NCBI RefSeq assembly: GCF_003966735.1
Contig: NZ_AP017378.1
Span: 2,066,905 to 2,130,904, forward strand
DNA length: 64,000 bases
Source of the DNA: Desulfovibrio ferrophilus
Lineage (GTDB): Bacteria; Desulfobacterota; Desulfovibrionia; Desulfovibrionales; Desulfovibrionaceae
Reading direction: 5' to 3'
Shown here piece by piece: positions 52,460 to 61,945 of the stretch. Below the pieces are notes generated by a model, which did not search any database, was not told where the DNA came from, and worked only from the letters and a program-made list of their open reading frames with translations. The position numbers and the translations under genes are program-made. The number at the start of each line of letters is the position of its first letter. The stretch's first letter is position 1.

Positions 52460-54054
52460 TTCACCACCCTGACTTGCATGACAATAACCAGTTCGCGAAC
52501 TGCATCATTGTCCGTCCTGGTCTTGAACAGCCATCCCAGCACAGGGATGTCAGACATGACAGGAATGCCATTGTCAGACTTGCTGGTTGATTTGTCGATC
52601 AAACCACCAAGAATGATAGTATCTCCGTCTTTTACCCGCACAGTTGTATTGACCGTTTTCACGTCAACCTGAGGCAGCGTGATCTTATCACCGGCATTGG
52701 TCACTTCCACCAGTTCAAGACTAGCAGTTTCAACCTCACTCTTGATGGGGAAGATCTGCATGTCGATCTTATCATCATCACTGATGTAAGCCATGACACC
52801 AAGCATGACACCGTCAAACACGTTAGCTGTCGTTGTGGTGTATGTAATAGCACCTGTGTCATCCACATCGCGGCTGATTTCCGAGACATACTGATAGGAA
52901 CTGCCGGAAGTGAACAGCGCAGGCTGAGCATGCTTGGCACGAACGTGCGGGTTTGCCACAACCTTTACACCACCAAACGTTTGCATAGCTTCGATGGCAG
53001 CGTTGAAGGAATCATCACCTCGGGTAAACCCGGTAACCGTGGCTACGGTCTGATTGTCCGCAAAAGTCCGGGCACCAATCGCCGTGGACCCGCGCTGAAG
53101 GAGCGACAGGGTGGTCGTACCATCACCAAGCGACATGCGCTCAGCGACCCAGTTAAAGTCGATACCAAACTGGAAGTTATCCGAAAGACGAACTTCCATG
53201 ATTCGGGCATCGATGACAACCTGCTTCGAGAGCTTGGACTTCAAGTTGTTAAGCAGCTTGGCAACAGCCTTGATTTTACCAGGAGAAGAACGGACGTACA
53301 AAGTTCCGGTCAACGGGTCCAAGGCAAAGTAACCAGGGTTTTCAGGTTCATCACCTGCCGCAGTCTGCTCTCCAAAAGCACTTTCCTCAGACAGAATCGA
53401 GTCTACGCTTTGCAATATCTGTCCATACAGAGATGCATCATCGAATTCGCCCCCCATGGCCGTAGACATGGAGAACTGTCCAGCCAAATCACCAGACCCA
53501 GTTAAGGCACTGCCAAAGATATCGCCACCAGAATTGGTTTCAACCTCGGTTTGCGCATTAACGAAGTCCAACTTAAAGGTCTGCTCTGCAAACTGCTGCA
53601 CGTACAGAATATTTTCCGTCACTTCCCAGGCCAGATCATAGGCCTGCAGCAATTTCTCGACAACCAGAGCACTGGATGCATCCTCAAAGCTGATCGTTAC
53701 GCGTTTATCCAGTTCGATACCCGGCTCAATGACCAGGTTCAGGCCGGAGTTACGCGCCACGATGTACAGAATATTGTGAATGGTTTCCTGCTGTACGCTG
53801 ATGGATATCGTCGTATCCTCCAGCGGATTGTAAGCAGGCAGTACCGGTTCAATGAGGTCATCGACCTCGTTCTGGGACTGCTCAATCTGCTGCTCCATGG
53901 CGCGCATTTTGACGAACTGCTCGTCCTCTTTGCGCAATTGCTTGTAGAGCGAATCGTATTCGAGCTCACTCTCAAGCATTTTGCCCGGATTCTGACAGGC
54001 GGCAAGGCCCAGTGACATCACAAAAAGTCCAAGAAAAACGATTGACCTGCGCAT
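52456..54054 (-). CDS. mshL: Pilus secretin, MshL/PilQ-like lipoprotein
   Basis: 532 residues. Lipoprotein signal with cleavage at LAAC (Cys20). A short N-terminal region (SVQQETIHNILYIVARNSGL, STN-like), then the secretin domain with GVKVVANPHVRAKHAQPALF and a C-terminal DTIILGGLIDKSTSKSD ... DIPVLGWLFKTRTD pore segment and ELVIVMQVRVV end. It forms the outer-membrane gate for pilus extrusion. The ATG at 54054 follows AAGGGA; the longer form lacks the lipobox-aligned start. Confidence 0.93.
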   Translation of the reverse strand: MRRSIVFLGLFVMSLGLAACQNPGKMLESELEYDSLYKQLRKEDEQFVKMRAMEQQIEQSQNEVDDLIEPVLPAYNPLEDTTISISVQQETIHNILYIVARNSGLNLVIEPGIELDKRVTISFEDASSALVVEKLLQAYDLAWEVTENILYVQQFAEQTFKLDFVNAQTEVETNSGGDIFGSALTGSGDLAGQFSMSTAMGGEFDDASLYGQILQSVDSILSEESAFGEQTAAGDEPENPGYFALDPLTGTLYVRSSPGKIKAVAKLLNNLKSKLSKQVVIDARIMEVRLSDNFQFGIDFNWVAERMSLGDGTTTLSLLQRGSTAIGARTFADNQTVATVTGFTRGDDSFNAAIEAMQTFGGVKVVANPHVRAKHAQPALFTSGSSYQYVSEISRDVDDTGAITYTTTTANVFDGVMLGVMAYISDDDKIDMQIFPIKSEVETASLELVEVTNAGDKITLPQVDVKTVNTTVRVKDGDTIILGGLIDKSTSKSDNGIPVMSDIPVLGWLFKTRTDNDAVRELVIVMQVRVVK

Positions 54055-54148
54055 GACGTGTCCCTTTTTCACCCTTCCTTCCCCTCTGTGAGGCGGTTGA
54101 TGTAGCATATCCGACCTCGCCCCGCTTTCCGGGGGTTACGTGCAAAGG

Positions 54149-54796
54149 TTATTGCTTCCCAATCTGCTGCAAAATATCCAAGGCTTGGTCCGGGCTAAGA
54201 TCCGATGGCAGATTCTGGAGATTGACATCCTGAGAGCCCTGTTCACCAGTCGTGCCATCTTCTCCTTCACCGTCAGCCGACTGCTCCCTTTCCCTGCTTT
54301 TCGGTCCACCAGTCAGTTCCACCCTGAAAGGATGAATCCAAGGCATGCGGTCAACCGTATCTCCCAAGGCAAGGTTAACACCTTCGGCATCTATTCCCTT
54401 AACCATGCGTCCATCAGGAAGCACATCACCCAGCTTATAGATTTTTCCCCCTAGAACAGCGAACTTGTCCGGTGGGCCAAGAAAAATCGTAGTCACATTC
54501 AAAGAGTCGCGCTTCGCATCAAGAGAAGCTGCATCGAGCACGATCAACGTCGGATCGATTTTTTCCACCGACCCAAACGTGGCCACCTTTTTCTTGGAAA
54601 CCAGAATAGCTGCCTGGATAGCATCTGTGACCTCATTTGAAGGCACATTCAACGTCTTAGGAGCAAGCCTTTTCAGTATGTCAGACTTAACCCTAGGCCT
54701 CTGAGGCTCATCCATGTAGATCCAGCCTGCCGTGACAACAATCACCAAGACATAACCAATCCAACGGATGAGGATATTCCTTCTACCGGGATGCAT
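54149..54796 (-). CDS. PilP/MshK-like inner-membrane alignment protein
   Basis: 215 residues. One N-terminal membrane helix (NILIRWIGYVLVIVVTAGWI), a periplasmic linker, and a compact domain with GGKIYKLGDVLPDGRMVKGI and GVNLALGD, which is the HR/PDZ-proximal signature of GspC/PilP/MshK proteins. It links the inner-membrane platform with the secretin. The ATG at 54796 follows the stop of the upstream gene directly (TAAATG). Confidence 0.78.
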   Translation of the reverse strand: MHPGRRNILIRWIGYVLVIVVTAGWIYMDEPQRPRVKSDILKRLAPKTLNVPSNEVTDAIQAAILVSKKKVATFGSVEKIDPTLIVLDAASLDAKRDSLNVTTIFLGPPDKFAVLGGKIYKLGDVLPDGRMVKGIDAEGVNLALGDTVDRMPWIHPFRVELTGGPKSREREQSADGEGEDGTTGEQGSQDVNLQNLPSDLSPDQALDILQQIGKQ

Positions 54797-56470
54797 TTAC
54801 TCCCCCTTCTTCACAGGCCAGAGTGCATCAAGGGAATAATAGTTCCCCTCAAGGTCAAGATTGACCTCCTGACTCACCACCTTGAAGCCTTCCTGCTCAA
54901 GATTCTCGATAAACTTCGTAAATCCTTGCTGGGCGACGGTAATGTCCATCTCGACCTGACCTTCCAGGCGAATTGTGACACCATCCTTTCCGTATCCAAA
55001 CTCAAGGCCATCCACCCTCATATAGGCTGGACGAATGGATGCCATATAGTTCCACAGCTCACCAAATGGCGGATACAGTGCTGCTTGGCTAAAGTCCTTT
55101 GCCAACTGCATGGCCGGACCGACATCATCAAACTCCACATTCACAGCCCGAGACCGGATTTCAGCCTCTGCAACCTTCATTTTATTTTTCATGTCCTGAG
55201 ATCTTGCCCGAACTCCCTCCGTAATGCCTTGCATGGAGTAGAATCCAACTCCGGCAACAATGGCCAAGGCCAGGAATACGGCCCACATCCACTTCTCCGC
55301 CATTTCAAGAGGCCGGAGATACAGTTCCTCTTTGGGGCCAATGGCGGCTGCCAAGGAAGCCTTGGAGACGGCCGAAGGCAACGCCGACCAAACCTGTTCT
55401 CCATCCATGGCAAACTCATGCAGCGGATAGGGAACCAGCGGAATATCAACATCCGGCCGAGCCAGATTAAGCGTCCATGTCAGGCCTTCAATCCAATCGA
55501 CATGACTAATGCGCTGTCCGATATTCTTCTCAAGAGCGACAAGGTCTTGCTCCAGGGCAAAAATACCCTCATTAAGCGCCTGCGCATCATCGCCAATCAG
55601 TGAATAACGCCGGGCCAAGTGCACATTGCCATTCTTTCCTGCTACCAGGATAATGGCACCAGGAAGGTGCAAGGCCATGGCGTGTGCCCCTTTGCCCTGC
55701 TTCTTAAGCAGCCCATAAAGCAAAGAGACTGTGTCGGAGACGACAAAGCCATGATTATAGCTATTGTAGACCTCTGAGAGCCCAACGTGTTTGTCTCTTG
55801 GAAGAATTTCATAAAAGACACTGATCTGGCCGCCCTCAAGCTTACGCTTGGAGTAAACCTGCAACACGCCTTCTGTATTCAACTCACCAAGTTCTTCAAG
55901 ATTCTTGCGCGCAAGAACATCGGCGTATTTGGCCTCAGTGGAAAGGGTCAAAAGCCCCATACCCGGTGAATCGGGATAGTCGATGAGGTAGGTGAAGTAC
56001 CGCCCCATCGAGCTCACATCCTCTATCCACTCGATCCCACGGCTGGAGACCATATGTTTCTGATTGTTGTAGTCAAAAACAAAGGGAGTCACAGAGGATT
56101 TGAGAATTCGCCATCCCCACTGATCTGTATAATCAGCATCAGCTTCGTCAGCGTACATATCTTGAACAAGCTCGGGTTCAGACTCTGCCACCGGCTCGGG
56201 CGCTGGCTCAGGCTCGGGTTCGGGCACGGGCTCAGGTTCGGGCTCTTGGGTAGTCTCAGGTTCCGGCTCAACCATCTCAACAGGCTCTTGAGCCTCAACC
56301 ATTTCCGGTTCGGGCACTGGTGGCGCCGGAACCTCTTCGGCTGCTGGTTCAGCGGCACTATCAAGCTCCCAGGACACGTCTTCAAGCTCCAACTCAGGAA
56401 CCTCGACTTGCCCATTGTCCCCCTGAACTTCTTCAGGGATCAGCTCGGTATCTTTCTTTTCTTCAGTCAT
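54797..56470 (-). CDS. PilM/PilN-like platform protein with acidic repeats
   Basis: 557 residues. An N-terminal cytoplasmic region includes a Glu/Pro-rich low-complexity tract (about 35-100, with PEPEPEPAPEP). A domain of about 200 residues (AMALHLPGAIILVAGKNGNV, LIGDDAQALNEGIFALEQDL) resembles the actin-like PilM/MshI fold, followed by a membrane helix (about 393-412) and a short periplasmic C-terminus with a beta/helix domain as in PilN. It appears to combine PilM and PilN functions, as MshI does. The ATG at 56470 is the natural start. Confidence 0.7.
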   Translation of the reverse strand: MTEEKKDTELIPEEVQGDNGQVEVPELELEDVSWELDSAAEPAAEEVPAPPVPEPEMVEAQEPVEMVEPEPETTQEPEPEPVPEPEPEPAPEPVAESEPELVQDMYADEADADYTDQWGWRILKSSVTPFVFDYNNQKHMVSSRGIEWIEDVSSMGRYFTYLIDYPDSPGMGLLTLSTEAKYADVLARKNLEELGELNTEGVLQVYSKRKLEGGQISVFYEILPRDKHVGLSEVYNSYNHGFVVSDTVSLLYGLLKKQGKGAHAMALHLPGAIILVAGKNGNVHLARRYSLIGDDAQALNEGIFALEQDLVALEKNIGQRISHVDWIEGLTWTLNLARPDVDIPLVPYPLHEFAMDGEQVWSALPSAVSKASLAAAIGPKEELYLRPLEMAEKWMWAVFLALAIVAGVGFYSMQGITEGVRARSQDMKNKMKVAEAEIRSRAVNVEFDDVGPAMQLAKDFSQAALYPPFGELWNYMASIRPAYMRVDGLEFGYGKDGVTIRLEGQVEMDITVAQQGFTKFIENLEQEGFKVVSQEVNLDLEGNYYSLDALWPVKKGE

Positions 56471-56503
56471 ATCGCATCCCGCTCCACGTTTTCTATTGGG
56501 GCG

Positions 56504-57013
56504 CTAATTCGTCTTGGGAATCAGGAACGTTCCCGACATGTCCAAGTCATACATCTGAATGGAATTTTTTTGCTCAAGATCAGCAGAGCCCGGCGCAGTG
56601 CCCGTTTCTACGTCTTCACCCTTGGTGCCTTTGTCCGGAACAACAACAACTCTTGAAATTCGCAATTGGTTCGGCCGGAACCAGTAGTTGCCGTCCTGAT
56701 CCTTGTTGGTGGCAAGAAGCATCATCTTCTCCACATCTCGCCATTCAAGGGTTTTGCCCATGGTCAGCGGATAGCTCAACCAATTGTCAGGTTCGAGCTT
56801 CGCCTCTTTAATGTCATTCCACAGAGCATTAACAATGACGACCTGCTCTTCCTGGTCCTGGTACAACTCGGCCAACTTCTGATAATCCTGCATTTCCTGA
56901 TTGAGAATCTCAATCTCGGCTTGACCAGCCTTGAAATCGATAAACATCTGGTAATACAAAATGATCCCTGCGGCGAATGCCACGCTGATCAGGATACTGA
57001 TGAGCCAACGCAT
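56504..57013 (-). CDS. PilO/MshJ-like pilus assembly protein
   Basis: 169 residues. Short cytoplasmic start, one membrane helix (WLISILISVAFAAGIILYY), then a coiled-coil stretch (EILNQEMQDYQKLAELYQDQ) and a small C-terminal domain (LRISRVVVVPDKG). This is the PilO pattern, an inner-membrane alignment protein partnering PilN. The gene is between the PilM/N-like gene and the platform gene mshG. Confidence 0.72.
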   Translation of the reverse strand: MRWLISILISVAFAAGIILYYQMFIDFKAGQAEIEILNQEMQDYQKLAELYQDQEEQVVIVNALWNDIKEAKLEPDNWLSYPLTMGKTLEWRDVEKMMLLATNKDQDGNYWFRPNQLRISRVVVVPDKGTKGEDVETGTAPGSADLEQKNSIQMYDLDMSGTFLIPKTN

Positions 57014-57032
57014 GATTGAGTCTTCCCCCTTA

Positions 57033-58256
57033 TCACAGTTTGCCGATCATATCGTAGATCGGCAGCATGAGCCCTGCGAAGATAGCACCGAAAACCACTC
57101 CCATGAACACCAACATTGCGGGTTCAAGAGTCTTTCCAAGTACCTCAACCAGAGCCGAAAGTTTGTCTCTATACAACTTGGCCACATACTCGGTCTGCTC
57201 CTCGATGCGGCCTGTCTGCTCACCAACTGAAACCATTCGTACAGCAAAAGGATGCAACGCCTCGGCCGACTTCAAAGAATCGGACAAGGGGTTGCCGTTT
57301 TTCACGCTGTCCTGAACCAGAATCAAACGTCCTTTGTAGACAAGGTTGCTCATCGAATCCGTAATAATCTCGAGAGTGCGCACCACACCGACTCCGGCCC
57401 CGATAAGAATACCCAAATATTCGGTGATACGGGCAATGATCGATGTCTCGATGATTGTCGAGAAGATAGGCACCCTGAGAAGAATTACATCCATGATATA
57501 ACGAACACGCGTGCTGTTTCGCCGGACATACCCCATGAAGAAAATCGTTCCGATAACTCCAATCAGAGTCCAGCCAAAATACAACTGGAACCAGTTGGAA
57601 ATCCAAATGATGATCTTGGTTGCTGTGGGGATGGCAACCCCCATATCAACAAACAGCTTAGTGATCTTGGGCACAACAAAATAGAACCAGAAGAAGCAGG
57701 CTCCAACGACCACCGCGAAGATAAAGGCTGGGTAAATCAGCGCCCGTTTGGTTCCGCCAATAATCTCTTCGATATTCTCGAGATGCTCGGCAGACTTTTT
57801 GGCCATCTGATCCAACATACCGGTTTCCTCACCAATACGGCACATGTACTGCACCAATGGATTGAAAACCTTGGGATGCCTGGACAATGCCTCACCAAAG
57901 GTTTGACCACCTTCAATGTCAGTCCGCATGAACTTGAGTGTCATCAGGAGCATCGGATTCTTGATTTCCTGCATGATCTCGTCCATGGCAGACATAACCG
58001 GGACACCAGCCCCTAGCAGCATTGCCATATTATTGAAGAATTCAGCCAATTCCGGACGCTTGACCCGGGAAAAACCCTGAGTGGCCAACTTTGTCAGCCA
58101 AGACATGAAAGGACCAAAGCGTTTGATATCAATAACGACGCCACCCTGGCGTTCCAGATATCGAATGGCAGGGGAATTGTCCGTAAACGGCAGTTCCACC
58201 ACCCCTCGGTCGACCTTTCCTGCGGAGGTCAGCAGCTTGAATCGAAAAATGGGCAT
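57033..58256 (-). CDS. mshG: Inner-membrane platform protein, MshG/PilC/GspF family
   Basis: 407 residues. Two T2SSF domains: first about 70-195 (FNNMAMLLGAGVPVMSAMDE, YMCRIGEETGMLDQMAKKSA), second about 275-400 (IIARITEYLGILIGAGVGVV, MVSVGEQTGRIEEQTEYVAK), with three membrane segments. It transmits ATPase motion to pilin assembly. It lies between the ATPase gene and the PilO-like gene. Confidence 0.95.
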   Translation of the reverse strand: MPIFRFKLLTSAGKVDRGVVELPFTDNSPAIRYLERQGGVVIDIKRFGPFMSWLTKLATQGFSRVKRPELAEFFNNMAMLLGAGVPVMSAMDEIMQEIKNPMLLMTLKFMRTDIEGGQTFGEALSRHPKVFNPLVQYMCRIGEETGMLDQMAKKSAEHLENIEEIIGGTKRALIYPAFIFAVVVGACFFWFYFVVPKITKLFVDMGVAIPTATKIIIWISNWFQLYFGWTLIGVIGTIFFMGYVRRNSTRVRYIMDVILLRVPIFSTIIETSIIARITEYLGILIGAGVGVVRTLEIITDSMSNLVYKGRLILVQDSVKNGNPLSDSLKSAEALHPFAVRMVSVGEQTGRIEEQTEYVAKLYRDKLSALVEVLGKTLEPAMLVFMGVVFGAIFAGLMLPIYDMIGKL

Positions 58257-58299
58257 TGCGTTTTGCTTTCCCCGTTTCTACTCGTTCTTACGCGATGCG

Positions 58300-59949
58300 C
58301 TAGAATCTCGTCTTACCGAGTACGCGCTGCAACTCCTCAACCGTGGTAACACCTTGTTGAACCTTGACCACTCCCACATCATACATGGTGCGGAAGCCCT
58401 TGCGTTTGGCCATGCTTTCCAACTGAGTGAGTTCGATGTCACGTTCCATGGCTTCACGCACATCACGATCAACCACAAGAATCTCATAGACCAGTGTTCG
58501 ACCTATGTAGCCTGTTTGATTGCAAGCCTCGCAGCCCTTACCACGATACAATTTGGTTATCTGAGCACCGCCAAGATAGTCGAGATCATCCTGGCTGGGG
58601 GCATATTCCTCTTTGCAATGAGGACAGATAATACGCACCAGACGCTGACTGACGACACCGATCAAACTCTCGGAGAGCAATTGCGTATCCATCCCCAAGC
58701 CCTGCAGACGCGGGATGGAACCGATGGCGGTGTTGGCGTGCAAAGTAGACAGGACCAAGTGACCAGTCGTCGCGGCAGTCAGTGCCGTTGACGCTGTCTC
58801 TTCGTCTCGCATTTCACCGATGAGGATGACATCCGGGTCATGGCGAAGGAAGTGGCGCATGGCATTGGAGAAATTGTAACCCGCACCTTCGTTGACCTGG
58901 GTCTGGCGTGCCAGGGGAACCACATACTCAATGGGGTTTTCAACCGTGAGCACGTTCTTGCCCAGCAGATCCAACGAGGTCAGGCCCGCAACAAGGGTTG
59001 TTGATTTACCTGAACCGGTAGGACCGGTCAGCAGCAGAATCCCAAAGGGTTCGTCGAAGATTCGCGCCAGAATGGCCACGTCCTCTTCAAGGAATCCAAG
59101 GGCTGGGAAGCTGAAGCTAGCTTTTTCCTGTGACAGCAAACGCATGACCACGTTTTCGCCGAACGGAGTGACAATTGACGAGACACGAATGTCGTAACGC
59201 CGTTCCAGCAGGTTGGCTGTCCAGCGACCATCCTGCGGCAATCTCTGCTCAGCGATATCCATGCCGGCCTGAAGCTTGATGGAGGTCGTCACCCTTGATA
59301 GGGCGGGAGGCAGGAAAGCCACGTTGGACATCACACCGTCAACGCGGAAAGCGACCGCAATGCCGCGGGCCATGGGGCGCAGGTGAACGTCCGTTGCGCG
59401 CTGTTTCACAGCCAGCAGCAGGATGTAATTGATGAGCGTATCGGGGCTGACCGTACGCGACGTATCCGCCGCGATGATCCCCACCTCGCGCTGCAAGAGC
59501 TTCTCAACCGGATTGTCGAGAAAGTAGAAATAGTTGTAGATCGCAGAAATGACCCGGCTTTCCTCGGCCATGACAAATCGAGGCCGCATGCCTGTGGCAC
59601 GGACGATCATTTGCTCCAGCTTTCCATCCGGAATATCCGAAATACACGCAAGAATCTCGTTATCCTGCTGAGCGATGGGAAACACGCGCTGAGCAAGACA
59701 AGCATTACGATTGAAGCGCTTCAGAAGCTGATAGTCGGGGGTCATGCTGTCGAGCTTGACGTAATCAAGCTTGAGCTGCTGGGAGACTGTGTAGACCAGG
59801 TCATATTCGGACACCAAACCGGTCCGAGTCAGGACCTGACCGAGTTTTTCCTTGGTCACACGCTGGACCTGGAGGGCATAGCGAATATGTTCGTCGCCAA
59901 TGAACCCCTTGTCCCTGAGCAAATCACCGATACGAATCGGAGCGGCCAT
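58300..59949 (-). CDS. mshE: Pilus assembly ATPase with MshEN c-di-GMP-binding motif, MshE/PilB family
   Basis: 549 residues. N-terminal MshEN domain with two family-like motifs, RIGDLLRDKGFIGDEHI..Q (about residues 6-28) and KLGQVLTRTGLVSEYDL (about 35-51); in Vibrio MshE such motifs bind c-di-GMP. The ATPase core has Walker A GPTGSGKST at 309-317, Walker B VILIGEMRD near 374-382, His-box LSTLHANTA and zinc cysteines Cys442, Cys445, Cys473, Cys476. It drives pilus extension. The ATG at 59949 has GAGG; a GTG 3 codons earlier exists. A c-di-GMP riboswitch precedes it. Confidence 0.95.
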   Translation of the reverse strand: MAAPIRIGDLLRDKGFIGDEHIRYALQVQRVTKEKLGQVLTRTGLVSEYDLVYTVSQQLKLDYVKLDSMTPDYQLLKRFNRNACLAQRVFPIAQQDNEILACISDIPDGKLEQMIVRATGMRPRFVMAEESRVISAIYNYFYFLDNPVEKLLQREVGIIAADTSRTVSPDTLINYILLLAVKQRATDVHLRPMARGIAVAFRVDGVMSNVAFLPPALSRVTTSIKLQAGMDIAEQRLPQDGRWTANLLERRYDIRVSSIVTPFGENVVMRLLSQEKASFSFPALGFLEEDVAILARIFDEPFGILLLTGPTGSGKSTTLVAGLTSLDLLGKNVLTVENPIEYVVPLARQTQVNEGAGYNFSNAMRHFLRHDPDVILIGEMRDEETASTALTAATTGHLVLSTLHANTAIGSIPRLQGLGMDTQLLSESLIGVVSQRLVRIICPHCKEEYAPSQDDLDYLGGAQITKLYRGKGCEACNQTGYIGRTLVYEILVVDRDVREAMERDIELTQLESMAKRKGFRTMYDVGVVKVQQGVTTVEELQRVLGKTRF

Positions 59950-59999
59950 ATGGTCCACCTCTTCAACAGGTTGTGCCGAAACTCCGGCTTGGAGCTGCG

Positions 60000-60075
60000 G
60001 TTTCCTTCGGCGGCCCGGCCATCTCAGGGAGATCCGTGGCTTTCCGTCCCCGCCTTGCGACGGGTTTGGCTTATC
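60000..60075 (-). ncRNA. c-di-GMP-I (GEMM) riboswitch, internal to the pilus locus
   Basis: Read on the minus strand: AAACCC, a GNRA-capped stem CCCGTC-GCAA-GGCGGG, then GGGACGGAAAGCCACGG, a P3-like stem ATCTC/GAGAT and GGCCGGG ending near 60005. These are the core parts of the GEMM-I aptamer, including the tetraloop. It starts 11 bases after the ExeA-like gene stop (60086) and ends about 50 bases before the ATPase ATG, so it regulates the ATPase separately from the upstream gene. Confidence 0.93.
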
Positions 60076-60085
60076 TGGAAATTCG

Positions 60086-61795
60086 CTACCCCTGTTTCGA
60101 CATCACGTTCAGCCAGAACACCGTTTCCGGATCCGGCCACATGGTGCGCTTGAGCTTCATGTCTTTCTGAAAGCTGTTGATAGCGCGCCATGTCACTGGT
60201 CCGACCATCCCGTCATCAGGGCCCCAATAGTAGCCGAGCTTCTTGAGCATCCGCTGCAGGACCAGGATATCCTCGTGGCGGTAGCCGTAGTAGAAATCCT
60301 TCACTATGAATGGAGGATGCCACAATGCAAGCCACGCGGGATTGTCGTTAACGGTTTTTTTCCAGGGGAAGGCGGTGAATGACACCACACGCTTGGCAGG
60401 CAGCCGATCGAGCTTCAGAGCCTGCACCCCCCCGGGCAGAACCTCTTCCAATCTATCAATCTGTCCGGAATCCACTGCGTCTGAGAAATCGCTGACTTTG
60501 GATTCCAGGCCCATCGGCTTTAAAAAATCATAGTAAGAGCCAGGAAAAGTCTTCACTGCTTTTACTAATTGTTGATTACCTGATGATGTCGCAGCTTTGG
60601 GTTCTGCTGTCAAGGAGACTTTTTGACTTTTCAATGCCTTGGAGGCATCTGCCTGCGGCTTTTCAGCAACATCGGCGATCATGACCTGCGGCTTTTCAAT
60701 CACACTTTGAGCCGCAACGACGGGGGCAGGCTTCTGTTCTGCAATCCTGACAACAGGTGCAACTTCAGGCTTCTGTGCAGGTTGTTGCTCCTGCTGCTCC
60801 TGTGCAGGTTGCATTGCAACCATCACCCGTTCCACAACAAAACCCAAAGGGCTTCGCGCTCCAGCATCAGAGGGAATATACGGCAGCACCGCTGCAGCAA
60901 ACAACATCAGCACACCCGCAACCAGAGCAAAAGACTTCATTCTTTTGCGGGATCGCCCCATACGCTCGGCCACTTCAATCTGACAGGAGGCAATCTCTGC
61001 CACTGCGGCCTTGATCACCTTCACCGTCAGTTCACGTTCACCAAAAGCCACGGCAGCGTACAATGTACGCTCCATGATCAAATTGATCATGCGAGTATTG
61101 CCTTCTGTGGCACGGTGCAGAACCTTGAGAGGAGCGCCACTGATCCTGAACTGGGATTGTGCGCTGGACAACTTGAAATTCACGTAGCGGCCGGTTGCAT
61201 CCAGGTCGAATGCCTCCAGCTCGCGAAAGATACTGATCCGACTTCTGAGCTGCCTGAGCTTCTTTTCGTCGAGGCGCTCCTTGAGCTCGGGTTGCCCCAC
61301 GAGCAGAATCTGGACCAGCTTGCGCCCGCTGACCTCAAGATTGGAGAGCATGCGCAAGGCTTCCATGGCTGGCAGCGAAAGATTGTGTGCTTCATCCACG
61401 ATAATGGCGCAGTTCTTGTCCTGCGCGTTCTGCTCCACCAGAAAGCCCTGAAGAAGATCAATCAGCTGCGCCACATTGGCCGACTTGGGTGCATCCAGCC
61501 CATAATCCTTGGCAATGGCATGCAGCAGCTCTTCCTTGTTGAGCATGGTGTTGAAGATCCAGGAGGTGACGAGATTCTCGCCCTCCAGACGCCTGAGCAA
61601 CTGGTACAGAAGCGAGGTCTTGCCCACGCCCACCTCACCAGCGAGCAGCAGGAATCCCTTGCGGGAGAGAATGCCGAACGCCAACTCATCAAGAATCTGC
61701 TTGGTGGCGTCCGTATGGAAATACCCCTCTGTATCGGCGGCCATGGAGAAGGGATTTCGGTCAAGCCCGAGGGCTTCAAAAATATCGGTGGTCAA
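60086..61795 (-). CDS. mshM: ExeA/MshM-type AAA ATPase with peptidoglycan-binding domain
   Basis: 569 residues. AAA domain with Walker A GEVGVGKT at 53-60 and Walker B CAIIVDEAHN around residues 129-138. Then a membrane helix (about 287-305), a Gln/Ala/Pro/Val-rich periplasmic linker (about 325-440) and a C-terminal peptidoglycan-binding domain (about 500-569, HEDILVLQRMLKKLGYYWGP, GPVTWRAINSFQKDMK). ExeA-type proteins insert secretin machinery into peptidoglycan. The start is TTG at 61795 with AGAGGA upstream. It lies between the prepilins and the riboswitch. Confidence 0.92.
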   Translation of the reverse strand: MTTDIFEALGLDRNPFSMAADTEGYFHTDATKQILDELAFGILSRKGFLLLAGEVGVGKTSLLYQLLRRLEGENLVTSWIFNTMLNKEELLHAIAKDYGLDAPKSANVAQLIDLLQGFLVEQNAQDKNCAIIVDEAHNLSLPAMEALRMLSNLEVSGRKLVQILLVGQPELKERLDEKKLRQLRSRISIFRELEAFDLDATGRYVNFKLSSAQSQFRISGAPLKVLHRATEGNTRMINLIMERTLYAAVAFGERELTVKVIKAAVAEIASCQIEVAERMGRSRKRMKSFALVAGVLMLFAAAVLPYIPSDAGARSPLGFVVERVMVAMQPAQEQQEQQPAQKPEVAPVVRIAEQKPAPVVAAQSVIEKPQVMIADVAEKPQADASKALKSQKVSLTAEPKAATSSGNQQLVKAVKTFPGSYYDFLKPMGLESKVSDFSDAVDSGQIDRLEEVLPGGVQALKLDRLPAKRVVSFTAFPWKKTVNDNPAWLALWHPPFIVKDFYYGYRHEDILVLQRMLKKLGYYWGPDDGMVGPVTWRAINSFQKDMKLKRTMWPDPETVFWLNVMSKQG

Positions 61796-61848
61796 GGCTT
61801 CCTCTCAATGCGTGTCGCTGCTGCATCAATCAAACCGCTAGTTGGTGT

Positions 61849-61884
61849 GCGCCGCCGCACCTATTCGGATAAGTGCGGCGGCGC
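61849..61884 (-). other. Stable GC hairpin between pilin and MshM-like genes
   Basis: GCGCCGCCGCAC (61849-61860) pairs perfectly with GTGCGGCGGCGC (61873-61884), loop of 12. Neither side has a T-run. On the minus strand it follows the second pilin stop (61946) and precedes the MshM start at 61795; it may limit read-through or stabilise pilin mRNA. Confidence 0.6.
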
Positions 61885-61945
61885 TTAATCACGCAACAAT
61901 CAGACTTCGCCAACAGCAGAGCCGATTGTCTTTATTCCATTGAGC

